Positions 1 through 9,153 of a stretch of 64,000 bases of DNA are shown here, in pieces. The translations under genes and the position numbers were made by a program. The stretch lies in contig JACZXB010000006.1 in the NCBI GenBank assembly GCA_022571845.1, positions 1-64,000 on the forward strand. Direction: 5' to 3'. The notes beneath the pieces are model-generated. The model searched no databases. It had not been told where the DNA came from and saw only the letters and a program-made list of their open reading frames with translations. Origin of the DNA: Candidatus Zixiibacteriota bacterium. GTDB lineage: Bacteria > Zixibacteria > MSB-5A5 > GN15 > FEB-12. Positions within the stretch are counted from its first letter, which is position 1, and each line of letters begins with the position of its first letter.

Positions 1-2027
1 CGGTCAATGGCGAGCTGATGGTAACAATCTCGGACAACAATGGCATAAGCTGGGACCTCCCTCATAATTTGACAAATTCTTTTACCCCCGGGTGCGATTC
101 TGACACTGGGGTAGTCGGTGCTTGTGAATCCGACCATTTTGCTTCAATGGCTCCTTACGGATTTGTGACAACTGCCTCTGACGGAGCGGTGTCGGGCGCC
201 ACGGTTTTACCTCGACCCGTAGCTTATCCCAATACTGTGGGAACTCCCTGGCTGCCGGTTATGTACATTAATGACAAAGACCCCGGCACGGTCTTTTTTG
301 ACAATTCTACCTGGCAGAACAACCCGGTCAAGTTTTTCTATATGGCCTGCGTTGACCCGGATCACTTGGCACCAAGTCCCGGATCTGGCTGGTCAATTGA
401 CGAGATCACTTGGCCGACATTTACTGAGCCCGGTACTCAATTAGATACTTCTGTCTTTATTGAAAATACCGGCTCACTCCCCATGGACTATAATGTGATT
501 ATTGAGGAGTTTAATGGTCCGTCCGGTTGGCTCGGCATATCTGGAGTTGACTCACCTATTCCAACGTTTCAAGAGGACGCCCTGACTATACACCTGAATG
601 TTGGAGGAATCATAGAGGATGTAGGGATTTATTCTGGCAGACTTATTATGGATGTAGGGAACCCTCTTTACGGTGACACTCTTTACGTTTCACTTTATGT
701 CGCTTACACTGTAATCACTTCCTTTGTTGACACAATTTCAACCGGTGTTGTTTCCTTAGCAGTTGGACATGATGCTCAATTTGGAATGGGTGGTCTTGCA
801 GGCGCAGCAGGCGTTAGAATGGACTATTTCTATCATCCTGACGAGTGTGATACGGAAGACTCAATTCCCGGCAATACAGAGGTTTATCTATACGACGGCA
901 GCATGATATTCGGCAATATTGTTGGCGGTGACACGATTCTTTCCAACAGTATTTTCAGCCAGGGACCGCTACAAGAAAACTCAATCTATGCTCTGACAGA
1001 GCCGGAAATTGACACAAGCGGCGAAGTTTTTAATTACTACAGGCTGCCTTCGCTGAGTAATGCCGATACCACAATTGGTGCAAGTCTTACATATTATGCA
1101 CCAAAGTTAACTCAGACCTGGGCTTTTGGTTACAACAAGACCTGGCATGCCGACCAGCAGTTCATTACCAAAGAATTCAAAATCTGGGCGATTGACAGTG
1201 TCGTACACGAGGGAATGGTGGTCGGCGAAGTTATCGACTGGGACATACCGGCAGATTTAAAAGATGTAGGCGGTACCAGTTCTGACAACACCGGTGAAAT
1301 GAATGCCAGCTTGAATCTGCTTTACAGCGTTGGCGCGGAGTATAACAATGATGACTCGGTAGAATGTCAGGATAATGATCAGCGCTTTGGTGGAATGGCC
1401 TTTGGCTATACCAAGCAATACTTCGCAGATTCTAGTAAGTGGTTAATTACAGATACTGTTCCATACGGGGGCTATCACGAAGCTAACGCCCAGTATGTCT
1501 ACCCCGGCTGGGATGACAACGAATTATACGTTAATATGGAAGCAGCTACGGGGTTTATAACATGGCCTCCGTGGCTGCCACCGGAATCTACAGCGACCGA
1601 TTTACACAGCGTATTGACTTATGTTTTTGGCCATGACCTTTTGCCAGGTGATACTTTGGCTTTTTATTCAGTTATTGCAACTGTTCTAAACGATGAAGTA
1701 GAGGCGCCCGGCCCGGGACTACGAATCGAAGAACTTGCCGAAAGAGGCCGGAATTTTATGACCTACTTCGGCTGCTGCCACGGCCTGCGCGGTGACTTTA
1801 ACTCCGATGGCGTCTCTGGCAACATACTGGATTTGACCTATTCCGTTGACCGAATTTTTCGTGGCGGTAATCAAGCGCTATGTTTGGGAGAGGCTGATAT
1901 TAATGCCGACGGTTCACCCTTGGATGTTCTCGACTTAGTTTTCCTGGTAGACTACATTTTCCGGAGCGGGATAGCGCCATATCGCTGCAGCGATGCTCCT
2001 TGCAACACGCCCGGCTGTCATGATTAA
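1..2027 (+). CDS. Secreted dockerin-repeat protein, 5' end cut by window
   Basis: The reading frame is open to the left edge of the window (codons for V-N-G-E-L precede the first Met at 18), so the N-terminus and any signal peptide are missing. About 670 residues are visible. Most of it is Asp/Asn/Gly/Tyr-rich beta-type sequence typical of extracellular proteins, with a possible Ig-like or CARDB-like stretch around residues 130-230 (ENTGSLPMDYNV). The last 70 residues carry two dockerin-type EF-hand repeats, DFNSDG...ILDLTYSVDRIF and DINADG...VLDLVFLVDYIF. Each has Asp/Asn calcium-binding positions followed by a hydrophobic helix. Such terminal repeats are very common in secreted proteins of Zixibacteria-like genomes, where their partner is unknown. 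The substrate or function of the main body is not recognisable. It converges with the epimerase gene, whose stop is only 5 nt away. Confidence 0.75.
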   Translation, partial: VNGELMVTISDNNGISWDLPHNLTNSFTPGCDSDTGVVGACESDHFASMAPYGFVTTASDGAVSGATVLPRPVAYPNTVGTPWLPVMYINDKDPGTVFFDNSTWQNNPVKFFYMACVDPDHLAPSPGSGWSIDEITWPTFTEPGTQLDTSVFIENTGSLPMDYNVIIEEFNGPSGWLGISGVDSPIPTFQEDALTIHLNVGGIIEDVGIYSGRLIMDVGNPLYGDTLYVSLYVAYTVITSFVDTISTGVVSLAVGHDAQFGMGGLAGAAGVRMDYFYHPDECDTEDSIPGNTEVYLYDGSMIFGNIVGGDTILSNSIFSQGPLQENSIYALTEPEIDTSGEVFNYYRLPSLSNADTTIGASLTYYAPKLTQTWAFGYNKTWHADQQFITKEFKIWAIDSVVHEGMVVGEVIDWDIPADLKDVGGTSSDNTGEMNASLNLLYSVGAEYNNDDSVECQDNDQRFGGMAFGYTKQYFADSSKWLITDTVPYGGYHEANAQYVYPGWDDNELYVNMEAATGFITWPPWLPPESTATDLHSVLTYVFGHDLLPGDTLAFYSVIATVLNDEVEAPGPGLRIEELAERGRNFMTYFGCCHGLRGDFNSDGVSGNILDLTYSVDRIFRGGNQALCLGEADINADGSPLDVLDLVFLVDYIFRSGIAPYRCSDAPCNTPGCHD

Positions 2028-2032
2028 TGTGA

Positions 2033-3091
2033 CTACATAAACCGTTTGAAAAGTTTGAGAATGCCCTGGTCCCAGCCTACTCTATGCGTCACGCCTGCTT
2101 TCTGGGTCTCTAGTTCGTCTTTGTGCTCAAGGTACCATTTATGTGAGGTGATTAGTGCCTCCTGATTGGAGTATCTTGATTTCCAGCCGAGCTTATCTTC
2201 GATTTTTTGAGTCGAAACATAGGAATCTTTGTCGGCGGTGCCGTAGACCCATTTATAAAGCGGTGACAGCTTCAAAAACTCAAACAGAGCCAGGGCAGGT
2301 TTAACCAGCGCCGCCGGAGTCGGCATCACTCTGGCGCCATTGCCGGCGAAATCACACAAGGCGCCGACATCGAGCTTCACTTTTTCAAAATGCTGCGCGC
2401 CGACATTGAAAAAGTCATTGGCAATCTCAGCCGGGGCAGTAGCCGCTAAGTTTATGGCTTCGATCAAATCGGTAACTTCCAGAAGCTGATACAAATTATC
2501 ACCTTTACCGATTATGGGAATGCGCTTGCCGCAATCAACCCAGTCGTACAAAATCTGAAAGACGCCCAATCTTGCGGTGCCGATAAAAGTCTTAGGACGG
2601 ATAACTGTTACACACATACCGCCATCACGAAACTCTGAGCAGACGGATTCACCCGCTATTTTGCTTTCGCCATAAGCGCCAACTCCGATAAGCGGGTCGT
2701 CCTCGGTAAGCGGATGTTTATCCGGCACACCGTAGACAGCAGTCGAACTGATAAAAATAAACCGCTCGACATTACATTTGCGCGCCTGCTCTAAAGTATT
2801 TCTGAGGCCGCCTATATTGGTCGTCATTATTTCTTCGCGCGGCCAAAGTGGCAGAGCCGCCGCGCAGTGAATTATGATATCAATTTTATTGTCATGAATA
2901 AGCTGGTACATGGCGTCTTCGTCACGCACGTCGATTTGTACCAGAAGATAATCATCCGGATATTCATCGGCAAAAAACGGAGCGATGTCGTTCATGGCCA
3001 CAAATGACGCTCCCAGTCGGGGGAGGCTCTGTGCCAAATGATACCCCAAAAATCCGGCCCCGCCGGTGACTAAAACTCTTTTATCTTTCAT
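2033..3091 (-). CDS. NAD-dependent epimerase/dehydratase (extended SDR)
   Basis: Extended short-chain dehydrogenase/reductase, about 352 residues. The N-terminus has the dinucleotide-binding glycine motif VTGGAGFLG, followed by an acidic NAD-ribose region (QIDVRD). The catalytic region reads FISSTAVYG, with an active-site YGESK motif (Tyr-x3-Lys) near residue 145. It would act on a nucleotide-sugar or a sterol-like alcohol in the cytoplasm; the precise substrate cannot be told. I prefer the ATG at 3091 because the residues before the glycine motif then have the usual length. A TTG at 3106 would add five residues (MAAEF). Downstream it converges on the dockerin protein. Upstream lies a repeat-rich gap, so it is probably transcribed alone. 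Confidence 0.85.
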   Translation of the reverse strand: MKDKRVLVTGGAGFLGYHLAQSLPRLGASFVAMNDIAPFFADEYPDDYLLVQIDVRDEDAMYQLIHDNKIDIIIHCAAALPLWPREEIMTTNIGGLRNTLEQARKCNVERFIFISSTAVYGVPDKHPLTEDDPLIGVGAYGESKIAGESVCSEFRDGGMCVTVIRPKTFIGTARLGVFQILYDWVDCGKRIPIIGKGDNLYQLLEVTDLIEAINLAATAPAEIANDFFNVGAQHFEKVKLDVGALCDFAGNGARVMPTPAALVKPALALFEFLKLSPLYKWVYGTADKDSYVSTQKIEDKLGWKSRYSNQEALITSHKWYLEHKDELETQKAGVTHRVGWDQGILKLFKRFM

Positions 3092-3111
3092 AAACTCTGC
3101 AGCCAACTCTC

Positions 3112-3200
3112 TTGTAGGTCACGTACTCGCCCGCCTCCTTGGCGTGGTCCTGACATTAAAAGTGTCGAAACCTCACCCAGGGGAGGTGGGTTTCGACCTA
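3112..3200. repeat. Intergenic hairpin repeat cluster (GTAGGTCA family)
   Basis: Two back-to-back elements. The first starts TTGTAGGTCA and ends GGCGTGGTCCTGACATT; a close copy lies at 3643-3684. The second is a hairpin with arms GTCGAAACC (3164-3172) and GGTTTCGAC (3189-3197), both perfect. Related hairpins occur at 4404-4450 and 57843-57909. They look like REP-like dispersed elements, not coding sequence. Confidence 0.7.
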
Positions 3201-3284
3201 CTCAACTATTTATTTTTCATTGAACGTGAATATAAGGGCTTATTGAGAATTGACAAGGGCTGTCTGAAATAGCACAAACTTATC

Positions 3285-3410
3285 TGTCATTCTATTGCTA
3301 TTACCTGTCATTCCAAGCAATTACTTGTCATTCCCGAGCTAATGCTTGTCATGCCCCACTATTAATTGTCATTCCCGAGTAGTCGGGAATCCATCTTTCC
3401 GTCATTCCCT
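3285..3410. repeat. Imperfect 20-21 bp tandem array (TGTCATTCC units)
   Basis: Units beginning TGTCAT start at 3285, 3306, 3326, 3347 and 3367, that is every 20-21 bp, with a looser copy of the motif at 3401. The units share TGTCATTCC followed by an AGC/ATTA-like tail but are not identical. The last full unit runs into an inverted repeat CCCGA-gtag-TCGGG. The gap holds no gene that I can support. Confidence 0.65.
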
Positions 3411-3795
3411 GAATAAAAAATGGATTCGGTTTGTTATATTTTAACATCTTTTTTTGGTTTCCTTTCAGAGAATCGACAGCACCCTTCGACAGGCTCAGGA
3501 TGACTGTCGAAATGGGTTCGTTTTGTTATATTTCACTTTTTGTATAATAGACTTTGTAGCGATTTCGAAATCAGGGCTCGAATCTATTTGTATTCAGTTG
3601 CGGTTGGTATTTTGCAGGGGATTAGGAGTGAAATTGCAGTCTTTGTAGGTCAGTACCCGCCTCCTTGGCGTGGTCCTGACATTGTCTTTCCAGCTTTAGT
3701 CCCTATAAGGGGCGCAGGCTGGAATCCATCTTTCTTGGCTGGTCACGAGCCTTGCAGTCGTGAGCGAAGCCGAAGGGCTTGCGCCCCTGACAAAA
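3366..3795 (+). repeat. Composite dispersed intergenic repeat, copy A
   Basis: This stretch contains, in order: the block GGGAATCCATCTTT; a block with TTCGGTTTGTTATATTTTAACATC; a spacer with CCTTCGACAGGCTCAGGATGA; a second similar block GGGTTCGTTTTGTTATATTTCAC; and a conserved tail ending in TATTTTGCAGGGGATT near 3625. The same order appears in reverse complement at 14650-14945. From 3640 on there is a second GTAGGTCAG element and a CTTTCCAGCTTTAGTCCC...GGAATCCATCTTT element that recurs at 57789-57840. Small open frames here overlap one another and follow the repeat, so I treat them as non-genic. Confidence 0.7.
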
Positions 3796-4461
3796 TCAAT
3801 CCCTTTTACTGCCAGACAGCACCAATTTTATCCGGTGTAAGACTGACAAATTCGAAAGTACGGCCAACATGGCGATTATATATACCAAATAGTTAAGGCT
3901 GAGTGGTGTAAGCAGCATCCCCAAAATCAAAAGTATCATCCGCTCGGCTCTTCCCAAAAAACCACCCACTAACTCTGTTTTAATTAGGTCTTTTTCCTTA
4001 GCACAGGCCTTGACATAAGTAGTCATAAAGGAGCCGAAAAAGTATGCAAACAGCCACAGTTTTGATTCGATTAGAAAATTCGGAAGTTCGACAAACAGCA
4101 GCGCAAAGATTACTGTTGCTTCTATATATCGATCGACTATAGTATCAAAATAACCGCCGCTGGCAGTAGCCTTGCCGGAATGTCGGGCAACGGCGCCATC
4201 GACAACATCCAAAAAGACCGAGAGACTTATTAGCATTGCCGCAGTTATAAAGTTGAGATTAACAATAAACCAGGCTGCCACGATAACCACAATCAGCGAA
4301 ATAAAAGTCCACTGATTGGGAGTCAGGCCGAATATAGAAAAAATCCGACCAACGATTTCTTTGAATCGATAAATTAGTTTGTTGTTTTTATTCAAATGCA
4401 ACCAGTTTTCTTTGTAGGTCAGAACCACAGGGCTGCTGACCTGCAAACCGTTACTTCCCAT
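3796..4461 (-). CDS. CDP-alcohol phosphatidyltransferase family protein
   Basis: Integral membrane enzyme of the CDP-alcohol phosphatidyltransferase family, which joins a CDP-activated lipid or alcohol to an alcohol acceptor in phospholipid synthesis. The signature is complete: D-G-x2-A-R-x8-G-x3-D-x3-D is visible as DGAVARHSGKATAS followed by GGYFDTIVD. Several hydrophobic helices surround it. The acceptor (glycerol phosphate, inositol phosphate or other) cannot be decided. The ATG at 4461 overlaps the end of the M14 peptidase gene by 11 nt. A TTG at 4401 is a serious alternative, because the codons in between coincide with a dispersed hairpin repeat (4404-4450) and 24 residues would still precede the first helix. 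Confidence 0.8.
   Translation of the reverse strand: MGSNGLQVSSPVVLTYKENWLHLNKNNKLIYRFKEIVGRIFSIFGLTPNQWTFISLIVVIVAAWFIVNLNFITAAMLISLSVFLDVVDGAVARHSGKATASGGYFDTIVDRYIEATVIFALLFVELPNFLIESKLWLFAYFFGSFMTTYVKACAKEKDLIKTELVGGFLGRAERMILLILGMLLTPLSLNYLVYIIAMLAVLSNLSVLHRIKLVLSGSKRD
4404..4450. repeat. GTAGGTCAG hairpin repeat at a gene start
   Basis: TTGTAGGTCAGAACC and GCTGCTGACCTGCAAA form imperfect arms around a short ACAGG loop. It belongs to the same family as the hairpins at 3112, 3643 and 57843. It sits just after the M14 peptidase stop codon and at the beginning of the phosphatidyltransferase frame, so it may act as a transcript-end or processing hairpin. Confidence 0.55.
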
Positions 4462-7306
4462 ATGGCGTATCAAACGATGTCCCAAAACCGGGGCCGTACA
4501 AGACGGCATTCATGAACATCGCCCGGGTGCCGTAAAAATAAGCGCGCATGTTTGGTTCGTGGGCAAACAAAATGATCTGACCCTTGCCGCTGGATTCACG
4601 AGTGGCATAGGCAGTCTCGGCCCAGCGCGCTCTGGCTTCGGGCCAGAGCAGACCGGCAATGCGCAGGTCATTGGCCGATTTAAAGCGGGCCACTGTCTTA
4701 ACCGGTGGAGAGGCCAAAAAGGCATAACTGGTGTACATCATGGCCGGTACGTTCTTGCCTAAGCCGATAGAAAGCCAGTATTCGGTGTCAATTGCTGCAT
4801 TCATTATAACACCGCGCGGGAAAAACTTGCGCTGCCATTCGTCTATCTCTTTGGCTTTATCTTTGTCTGGAGGAGACGTCGTCTCTTTGTCGTCATCCGT
4901 TTCTTCGTCAGTAGCTTGAACTTTTTCAGGATGCCAGATGGCCATAGTGTCAATCTCCGGCTGTTCGGCCTGGCGCTCGCGCGATACGGCAGTGGCAAAT
5001 TTGTCAAGTTTGTCAAGCGCCTGCCGTTTTAGCCGTACTTTCGAAAGATCTGTCGATGAATCTGCCGCCCAGACTGCAGACTGTCCCATGCAAATCAAAG
5101 TGCCGCCGTTCTTGACCCAGCTTTTGATTTTACTCGTGCCAGTTTTACCAAATCGTTCACCCAAAGCAGATCCCCAGCTGGACGGCACGATCAATACATT
5201 ATATTTGGCAAGATCTGTTCGCTGCAAATTTTCCAGATACAATAGCGAATGCGGTATTTCTATCTGCTTATCAAGCGAAAACCAGAGTGTTGCAAAAGAT
5301 GTCGAGCTGAACGGACTTCCGGTCAAAAGAGCCACTCGCGGTTGGCGAAGAACTTCAAATGTCGGAGCACCCAGGTATGAGCCCTTGGATGAACCGCCCG
5401 AGTTCACACCATAAATATTTACACCAATCTCTGTGGCAATTTTGCTTAAGACTTCGATCAAATCGCTGAGGTTGCCCCGCCGGCGAATGACCAAGGCTCC
5501 GGACTGATACTCTCTGTTTTCAAGCGTGAAAGGTTTCTGGGAACCAAAGACAATAACCTCTTTCTGGAAAAGCAGATTGAGCGCCCGATAAGTTTTCTCG
5601 CCTTCCATATCTATAACAAAGGCATACTTTGCCTCAGGCTGAAACAGCTCTCCAGTTCCGTCGGTAACCTCTGTTACACTTTCGGCAGCGACAGAGACAG
5701 CAGAGTTGGTACTGTAGGCGTCGAGATTGTATGCCACCGGAGTTGACCAGGCGGTGACTTCGTAGATTCGGGTGTCGCCGTGCTTTTCAAGCTCCCGGCG
5801 CTCTTCTTTTAAGAATTCAGCGCTAAAATGCGGATCAAACTCAAAAATTGTTTTAGCCAGAGCGCCATGGGCCTGAGCTGTGCTGACTATGTAAGTTCCG
5901 GCAGCAAAATTTTTTGAACGGTAATCTTTGCCGTAAATATTTGTCGCTTTGCTGACTGTAAACGAGGCGGTCGCCCGGCTGACTTCTATATTCTGATCAA
6001 GCAGCGACTGGATAAACCGGTTCATCTTTAGCTTATCTCTGTCGGGTGCGACCAGAAATTTTAGTCCGCTGCTTTGTCCCTGTTTTAAAATTGCCAGACG
6101 CGTGTCGCGATAATCAGAGAGGAGTTCACGGCGGTTGTTGGCCACGGTATATAGATTCGTCAATGACGAAGTAAACTGATGGTTGACAGATTCATGATAG
6201 GTCAGAAGGTAATCGTCTCCCTGTTTGACAAACGAACCATCGACACCGGCCTGTTCGTAAAGAATACCAACCGAACCAAAAAATGTCGACCAAGCCGAGC
6301 CATAGCCGGGATACCACTGCTCGTGCCACTCACCTATATAATACGGCCAGCGGTGCGAATCAAATGAACCAGACTGCTCTTTTGAAAAAACATCCCACCA
6401 TTTACGGACATTTTGAGGAGTGTTAGCATTTATCGGTTCACGCGGGGGAGTGAACAGATAGGTGGCATTTGCTCCCATTTCATGAGCGTCGACTGTCATA
6501 ACCGGATTATATTTTAAGATTGTCCGCAGTTTGCCTTTAGTCTCCGGCTGGTTGACCAATATCCAGTCGCGGTTAAGATCAAACAAATAGTGGTTGCCGC
6601 GTCCGGCCGGCCAGACTCCGCCGTGCTGCAGCGAATGACGGTCGTAGTTGGGGGTGTAGCTGCGGTAAGTCTGCAGCATCGACAAATACCGCTCGCGGCC
6701 ATCGGGGTTTTCAATCGGGTCAATTATGACAATGACATTTTCCAGAAGATGAAGTGTGACCGAATCTCTGCCTGCCGCCAGATGATACAATAGCTGTATG
6801 CCGGCATCGACCCCCGAAATCTCATCACCGTGTATGCTATAACCCAACCAGGCAAAAGCAGGCAGGTCATCCAAGAGAGATTTTCGTTCGGCTGTGGTCA
6901 AATTAATTGTCGGGTCGGCCAGACGCGACATGTTCTCTCTATATTCTTTGAGTTTGGCCAGATTGTCCTTGGTGGATATAAAAATGTTAAAAAGCTCACG
7001 GCCTTCGTGGGTTGTACCGTGGGTCTCTAATCTGACGCGGTCACTTGTCTCAGCTAAAAGATTAATATAATCGACCAGATCATTGTACCTGACCGGCCAT
7101 TCGCCAATCGGGTGTCCGAAAATTTCTTTTGGCTCGGGGATAGAACGATCGTAATTGCCGCCGCTGTAAAAAGGCAGAGTGTCTATATCGTCCAGTTTAT
7201 TGGGCGAAAAAGATGGATGGGTTGAGCCAAAAGCCGAGGCAGCAAAAAGTAACAGTAAAATTAATCCGACAGAAAGGTAGTTAGTCGTCTGGTATAATTT
7301 AGACAT
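4451..7306 (-). CDS. Secreted M14-family zinc carboxypeptidase with C-terminal amidotransferase-like domain
   Basis: About 951 residues starting with a signal peptide (hydrophobic LSVGLILLLLFAASAFG). The peptidase domain shows the M14 zinc ligands: H-G-D-E near residues 160-163 and the third ligand in VDAHEMG near 276. NPDGR and DLNRDW substrate-binding segments lie between them, and a likely catalytic Glu is in ILYEQAG near 352. The middle and C-terminal part (roughly 670-760) resembles a class I glutamine amidotransferase-like fold (VALLTGSPFSS, YNVLIVPSSWG) used as a non-catalytic domain in large secreted M14 proteins. An Asp/Glu/Lys-rich linker lies near residue 810. It probably degrades peptides in the periplasm or outside. 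I chose the ATG at 7306, which follows AGGAG by 6 nt. The TTG just before it is less likely. Confidence 0.88.
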   Translation of the reverse strand: MSKLYQTTNYLSVGLILLLLFAASAFGSTHPSFSPNKLDDIDTLPFYSGGNYDRSIPEPKEIFGHPIGEWPVRYNDLVDYINLLAETSDRVRLETHGTTHEGRELFNIFISTKDNLAKLKEYRENMSRLADPTINLTTAERKSLLDDLPAFAWLGYSIHGDEISGVDAGIQLLYHLAAGRDSVTLHLLENVIVIIDPIENPDGRERYLSMLQTYRSYTPNYDRHSLQHGGVWPAGRGNHYLFDLNRDWILVNQPETKGKLRTILKYNPVMTVDAHEMGANATYLFTPPREPINANTPQNVRKWWDVFSKEQSGSFDSHRWPYYIGEWHEQWYPGYGSAWSTFFGSVGILYEQAGVDGSFVKQGDDYLLTYHESVNHQFTSSLTNLYTVANNRRELLSDYRDTRLAILKQGQSSGLKFLVAPDRDKLKMNRFIQSLLDQNIEVSRATASFTVSKATNIYGKDYRSKNFAAGTYIVSTAQAHGALAKTIFEFDPHFSAEFLKEERRELEKHGDTRIYEVTAWSTPVAYNLDAYSTNSAVSVAAESVTEVTDGTGELFQPEAKYAFVIDMEGEKTYRALNLLFQKEVIVFGSQKPFTLENREYQSGALVIRRRGNLSDLIEVLSKIATEIGVNIYGVNSGGSSKGSYLGAPTFEVLRQPRVALLTGSPFSSTSFATLWFSLDKQIEIPHSLLYLENLQRTDLAKYNVLIVPSSWGSALGERFGKTGTSKIKSWVKNGGTLICMGQSAVWAADSSTDLSKVRLKRQALDKLDKFATAVSRERQAEQPEIDTMAIWHPEKVQATDEETDDDKETTSPPDKDKAKEIDEWQRKFFPRGVIMNAAIDTEYWLSIGLGKNVPAMMYTSYAFLASPPVKTVARFKSANDLRIAGLLWPEARARWAETAYATRESSGKGQIILFAHEPNMRAYFYGTRAMFMNAVLYGPGFGTSFDTPYGK

Positions 7307-7424
7307 CAAAAGCTCCTATTATTGATTTTGATTTCCGGAGTAATTAAATGGCAGAGATAGGCGCTGTAAAGCGAAATTGCGATTAATTGGCAAGGTCATA
7401 AGGAGGATACAAAGAAGGGAACCG

Positions 7425-9152
7425 CTAAGCCTTCACTTCTTCTAAACATCCAATCTTTGTTTTGAATTCTTCATGGCTCATCGTTTTGTTCATTATCATT
7501 TCTGCAAACATTAGGAGCATATATGAGGATATTGCGCTGCCAAGCGTGCCGTCAGTGCTCCTGCTTAAAATTTGCAATTGTTGTTTCAAGTTCCCCTTAA
7601 AACTTCCTGAGATAAACAAGAATAGGAAGTTGTCAAGGTAGGATGGAAAAAACTCCCACCACTTAGTAGCATTCAATATAGCGTCCCTCTTGCGGTTTTC
7701 CTCTATGTATCTTTTCATCTTATCTCTTTCAGGGGCAGTAATCGCAAAACCATCTACGTAAGCTTTATTGTCGATAATAATGCCAAATGAATCATTGTAA
7801 ATGATGCCATCAGGCCTTTTGGATTTACCTAGATGCATACCTTCAAAACCACAGTGCTCTGTTAATAGTTCAATTGTTTTAATCTCAAAGTATAAACTTT
7901 GTTTACTATCAAATCCAAGATCAATAAGGATCAAAAATTCATGTGGCAATACTTTCAATACTCTACGACACTTTTCAGTTAACTCTAAGATATCGCTTTT
8001 GCGGGTTTCAACTACTTGCAATTTGGGAATAGACAAACCCGTTATATCATCTATACAACGAAACTTATTATTAGAGAAAATTACTAATAGGCCGATGTTA
8101 ATCAATCCGCTTATGTCAGCCTTGATATTCGAAGGATCTTCATCAAATCCTTTTGCCCTAAGTTTTGAGTTTATCTGTACGATTGATAACGGTGACTTGT
8201 TCATCAATTGTAGAACGTTTGCTCTTCGACTTCTTAGGTAATTTCGGTCACGTCCTTTAGTACAAAGCATTTCGAAATTAACAAGCTTTTTTATTTTCTT
8301 GAATTTACTTTCTCCAGTTAGCCTTTTCCTTATTTCGAAACCCCTTGGAGTAACCGTGAAGGCTTGCAGGTCATAAAAGAATCTGTTACCGCCAAACGTA
8401 GCAGTAACTGTTTTTTTGGTTTTTGCAACCCATGGATATTTTAGCTGAAATAACCAACTACATATCATTCTAGCATACTTATCAGAATCTCCTTCCCAGT
8501 TTGATCTAATCTTTTTTTTATCTTTAGCTGCAGCCTGAGAAATTTCCTTAACAAATAATTCTTGAGATATATTAGTAAACCCCTTTTCCCCTTTAAATCC
8601 GAGTTGTTTACCAATCTCAAACTTAGTCATTGCTTGAGACACTTTTGCGGCTTCAACCAATAGGTTGATTACTCTTGAAACTGGGGGGTACGATAAGAAA
8701 GCTCTTTCAAAAATACTGTACTCTTGATCGGACTGTTTTTCTGAATTCGATAACAACTCACCTAGTTTTGTTATTGAAAATGTGTCCCTAGATCTATTCC
8801 ATTTGACAAGTCCCAATGCTTGAGCCCATCTAATAAAATTATCAGCGGGCCAATCAGAAATAAATGGTCTTTTTTGACCGGGTATTACTGCTTGTATTAT
8901 GGCGTTACATCGTGCAGATGGTCGGGGGCTGAACGCAGTTCCTACTAGATCTGAATAGCTAATTTCCAGAGGACGCTTTTTTAGTGCCTTTATAAGTCGT
9001 ATCTGACCATCAGCTCTTGTTACAAGCTTAGGTAGCAATACGTTCTTGAGGTCCATATGAACCCGAGAACTTGGATCAAAAACTTCTACTACTCTTCTCA
9101 GATGTTCAAGTTTTCCAGGATCTTGAATCCAACCAAACGTTCTCTGAATCAT
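7425..9152 (-). CDS. FokI-like type IIS restriction endonuclease
   Basis: At 575 residues it is close to FokI in length and, from memory, alignable with it almost throughout. The N-terminal recognition half shows RTFGW-Q-PGK, RRVVEVFD, NNW-like NWEGDSDKYARM and winged-helix segments. The C-terminal cleavage domain carries the PD-(D/E)xK site, RPDGIIY (Asp ~448) and IIIDNKAY (Asp ~461, Lys ~463), followed by ERDKMKRYIEENRKRD, WWEFFPS and FISGSFKGN, all of which have counterparts in FokI. FokI cuts 9/13 nt from GGATG after dimerising its nuclease domains; the same specificity here is an inference. The start codon lies 1 nt after the methyltransferase stop, so the two are co-transcribed, methyltransferase first. 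AT-rich codon use differs from the flanks and suggests transfer. Confidence 0.92.
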   Translation of the reverse strand: MIQRTFGWIQDPGKLEHLRRVVEVFDPSSRVHMDLKNVLLPKLVTRADGQIRLIKALKKRPLEISYSDLVGTAFSPRPSARCNAIIQAVIPGQKRPFISDWPADNFIRWAQALGLVKWNRSRDTFSITKLGELLSNSEKQSDQEYSIFERAFLSYPPVSRVINLLVEAAKVSQAMTKFEIGKQLGFKGEKGFTNISQELFVKEISQAAAKDKKKIRSNWEGDSDKYARMICSWLFQLKYPWVAKTKKTVTATFGGNRFFYDLQAFTVTPRGFEIRKRLTGESKFKKIKKLVNFEMLCTKGRDRNYLRSRRANVLQLMNKSPLSIVQINSKLRAKGFDEDPSNIKADISGLINIGLLVIFSNNKFRCIDDITGLSIPKLQVVETRKSDILELTEKCRRVLKVLPHEFLILIDLGFDSKQSLYFEIKTIELLTEHCGFEGMHLGKSKRPDGIIYNDSFGIIIDNKAYVDGFAITAPERDKMKRYIEENRKRDAILNATKWWEFFPSYLDNFLFLFISGSFKGNLKQQLQILSRSTDGTLGSAISSYMLLMFAEMIMNKTMSHEEFKTKIGCLEEVKA

Positions 9153-9153
9153 G

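Noticed and set aside
3285-3410. CRISPR array
   Set aside because: Units are only 20-21 bp, touch each other without unique spacers and are imperfect. No cas gene is in the window.
3454-3896. Open frames encoding GFVLLYFTFCII-like peptides, also at 14631-14822 on the minus strand
   Set aside because: They follow the dispersed repeat, overlap each other in different frames, start and stop at different places in the two copies and have no ribosome binding sites. The similarity is explained by DNA repeat conservation.
4510-4725. Minus-strand and plus-strand frames inside the M14 peptidase gene (also at 4559-5414 and 6514-7030)
   Set aside because: All lie within the peptidase frame, which has full domain support. 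Their products show no family features.
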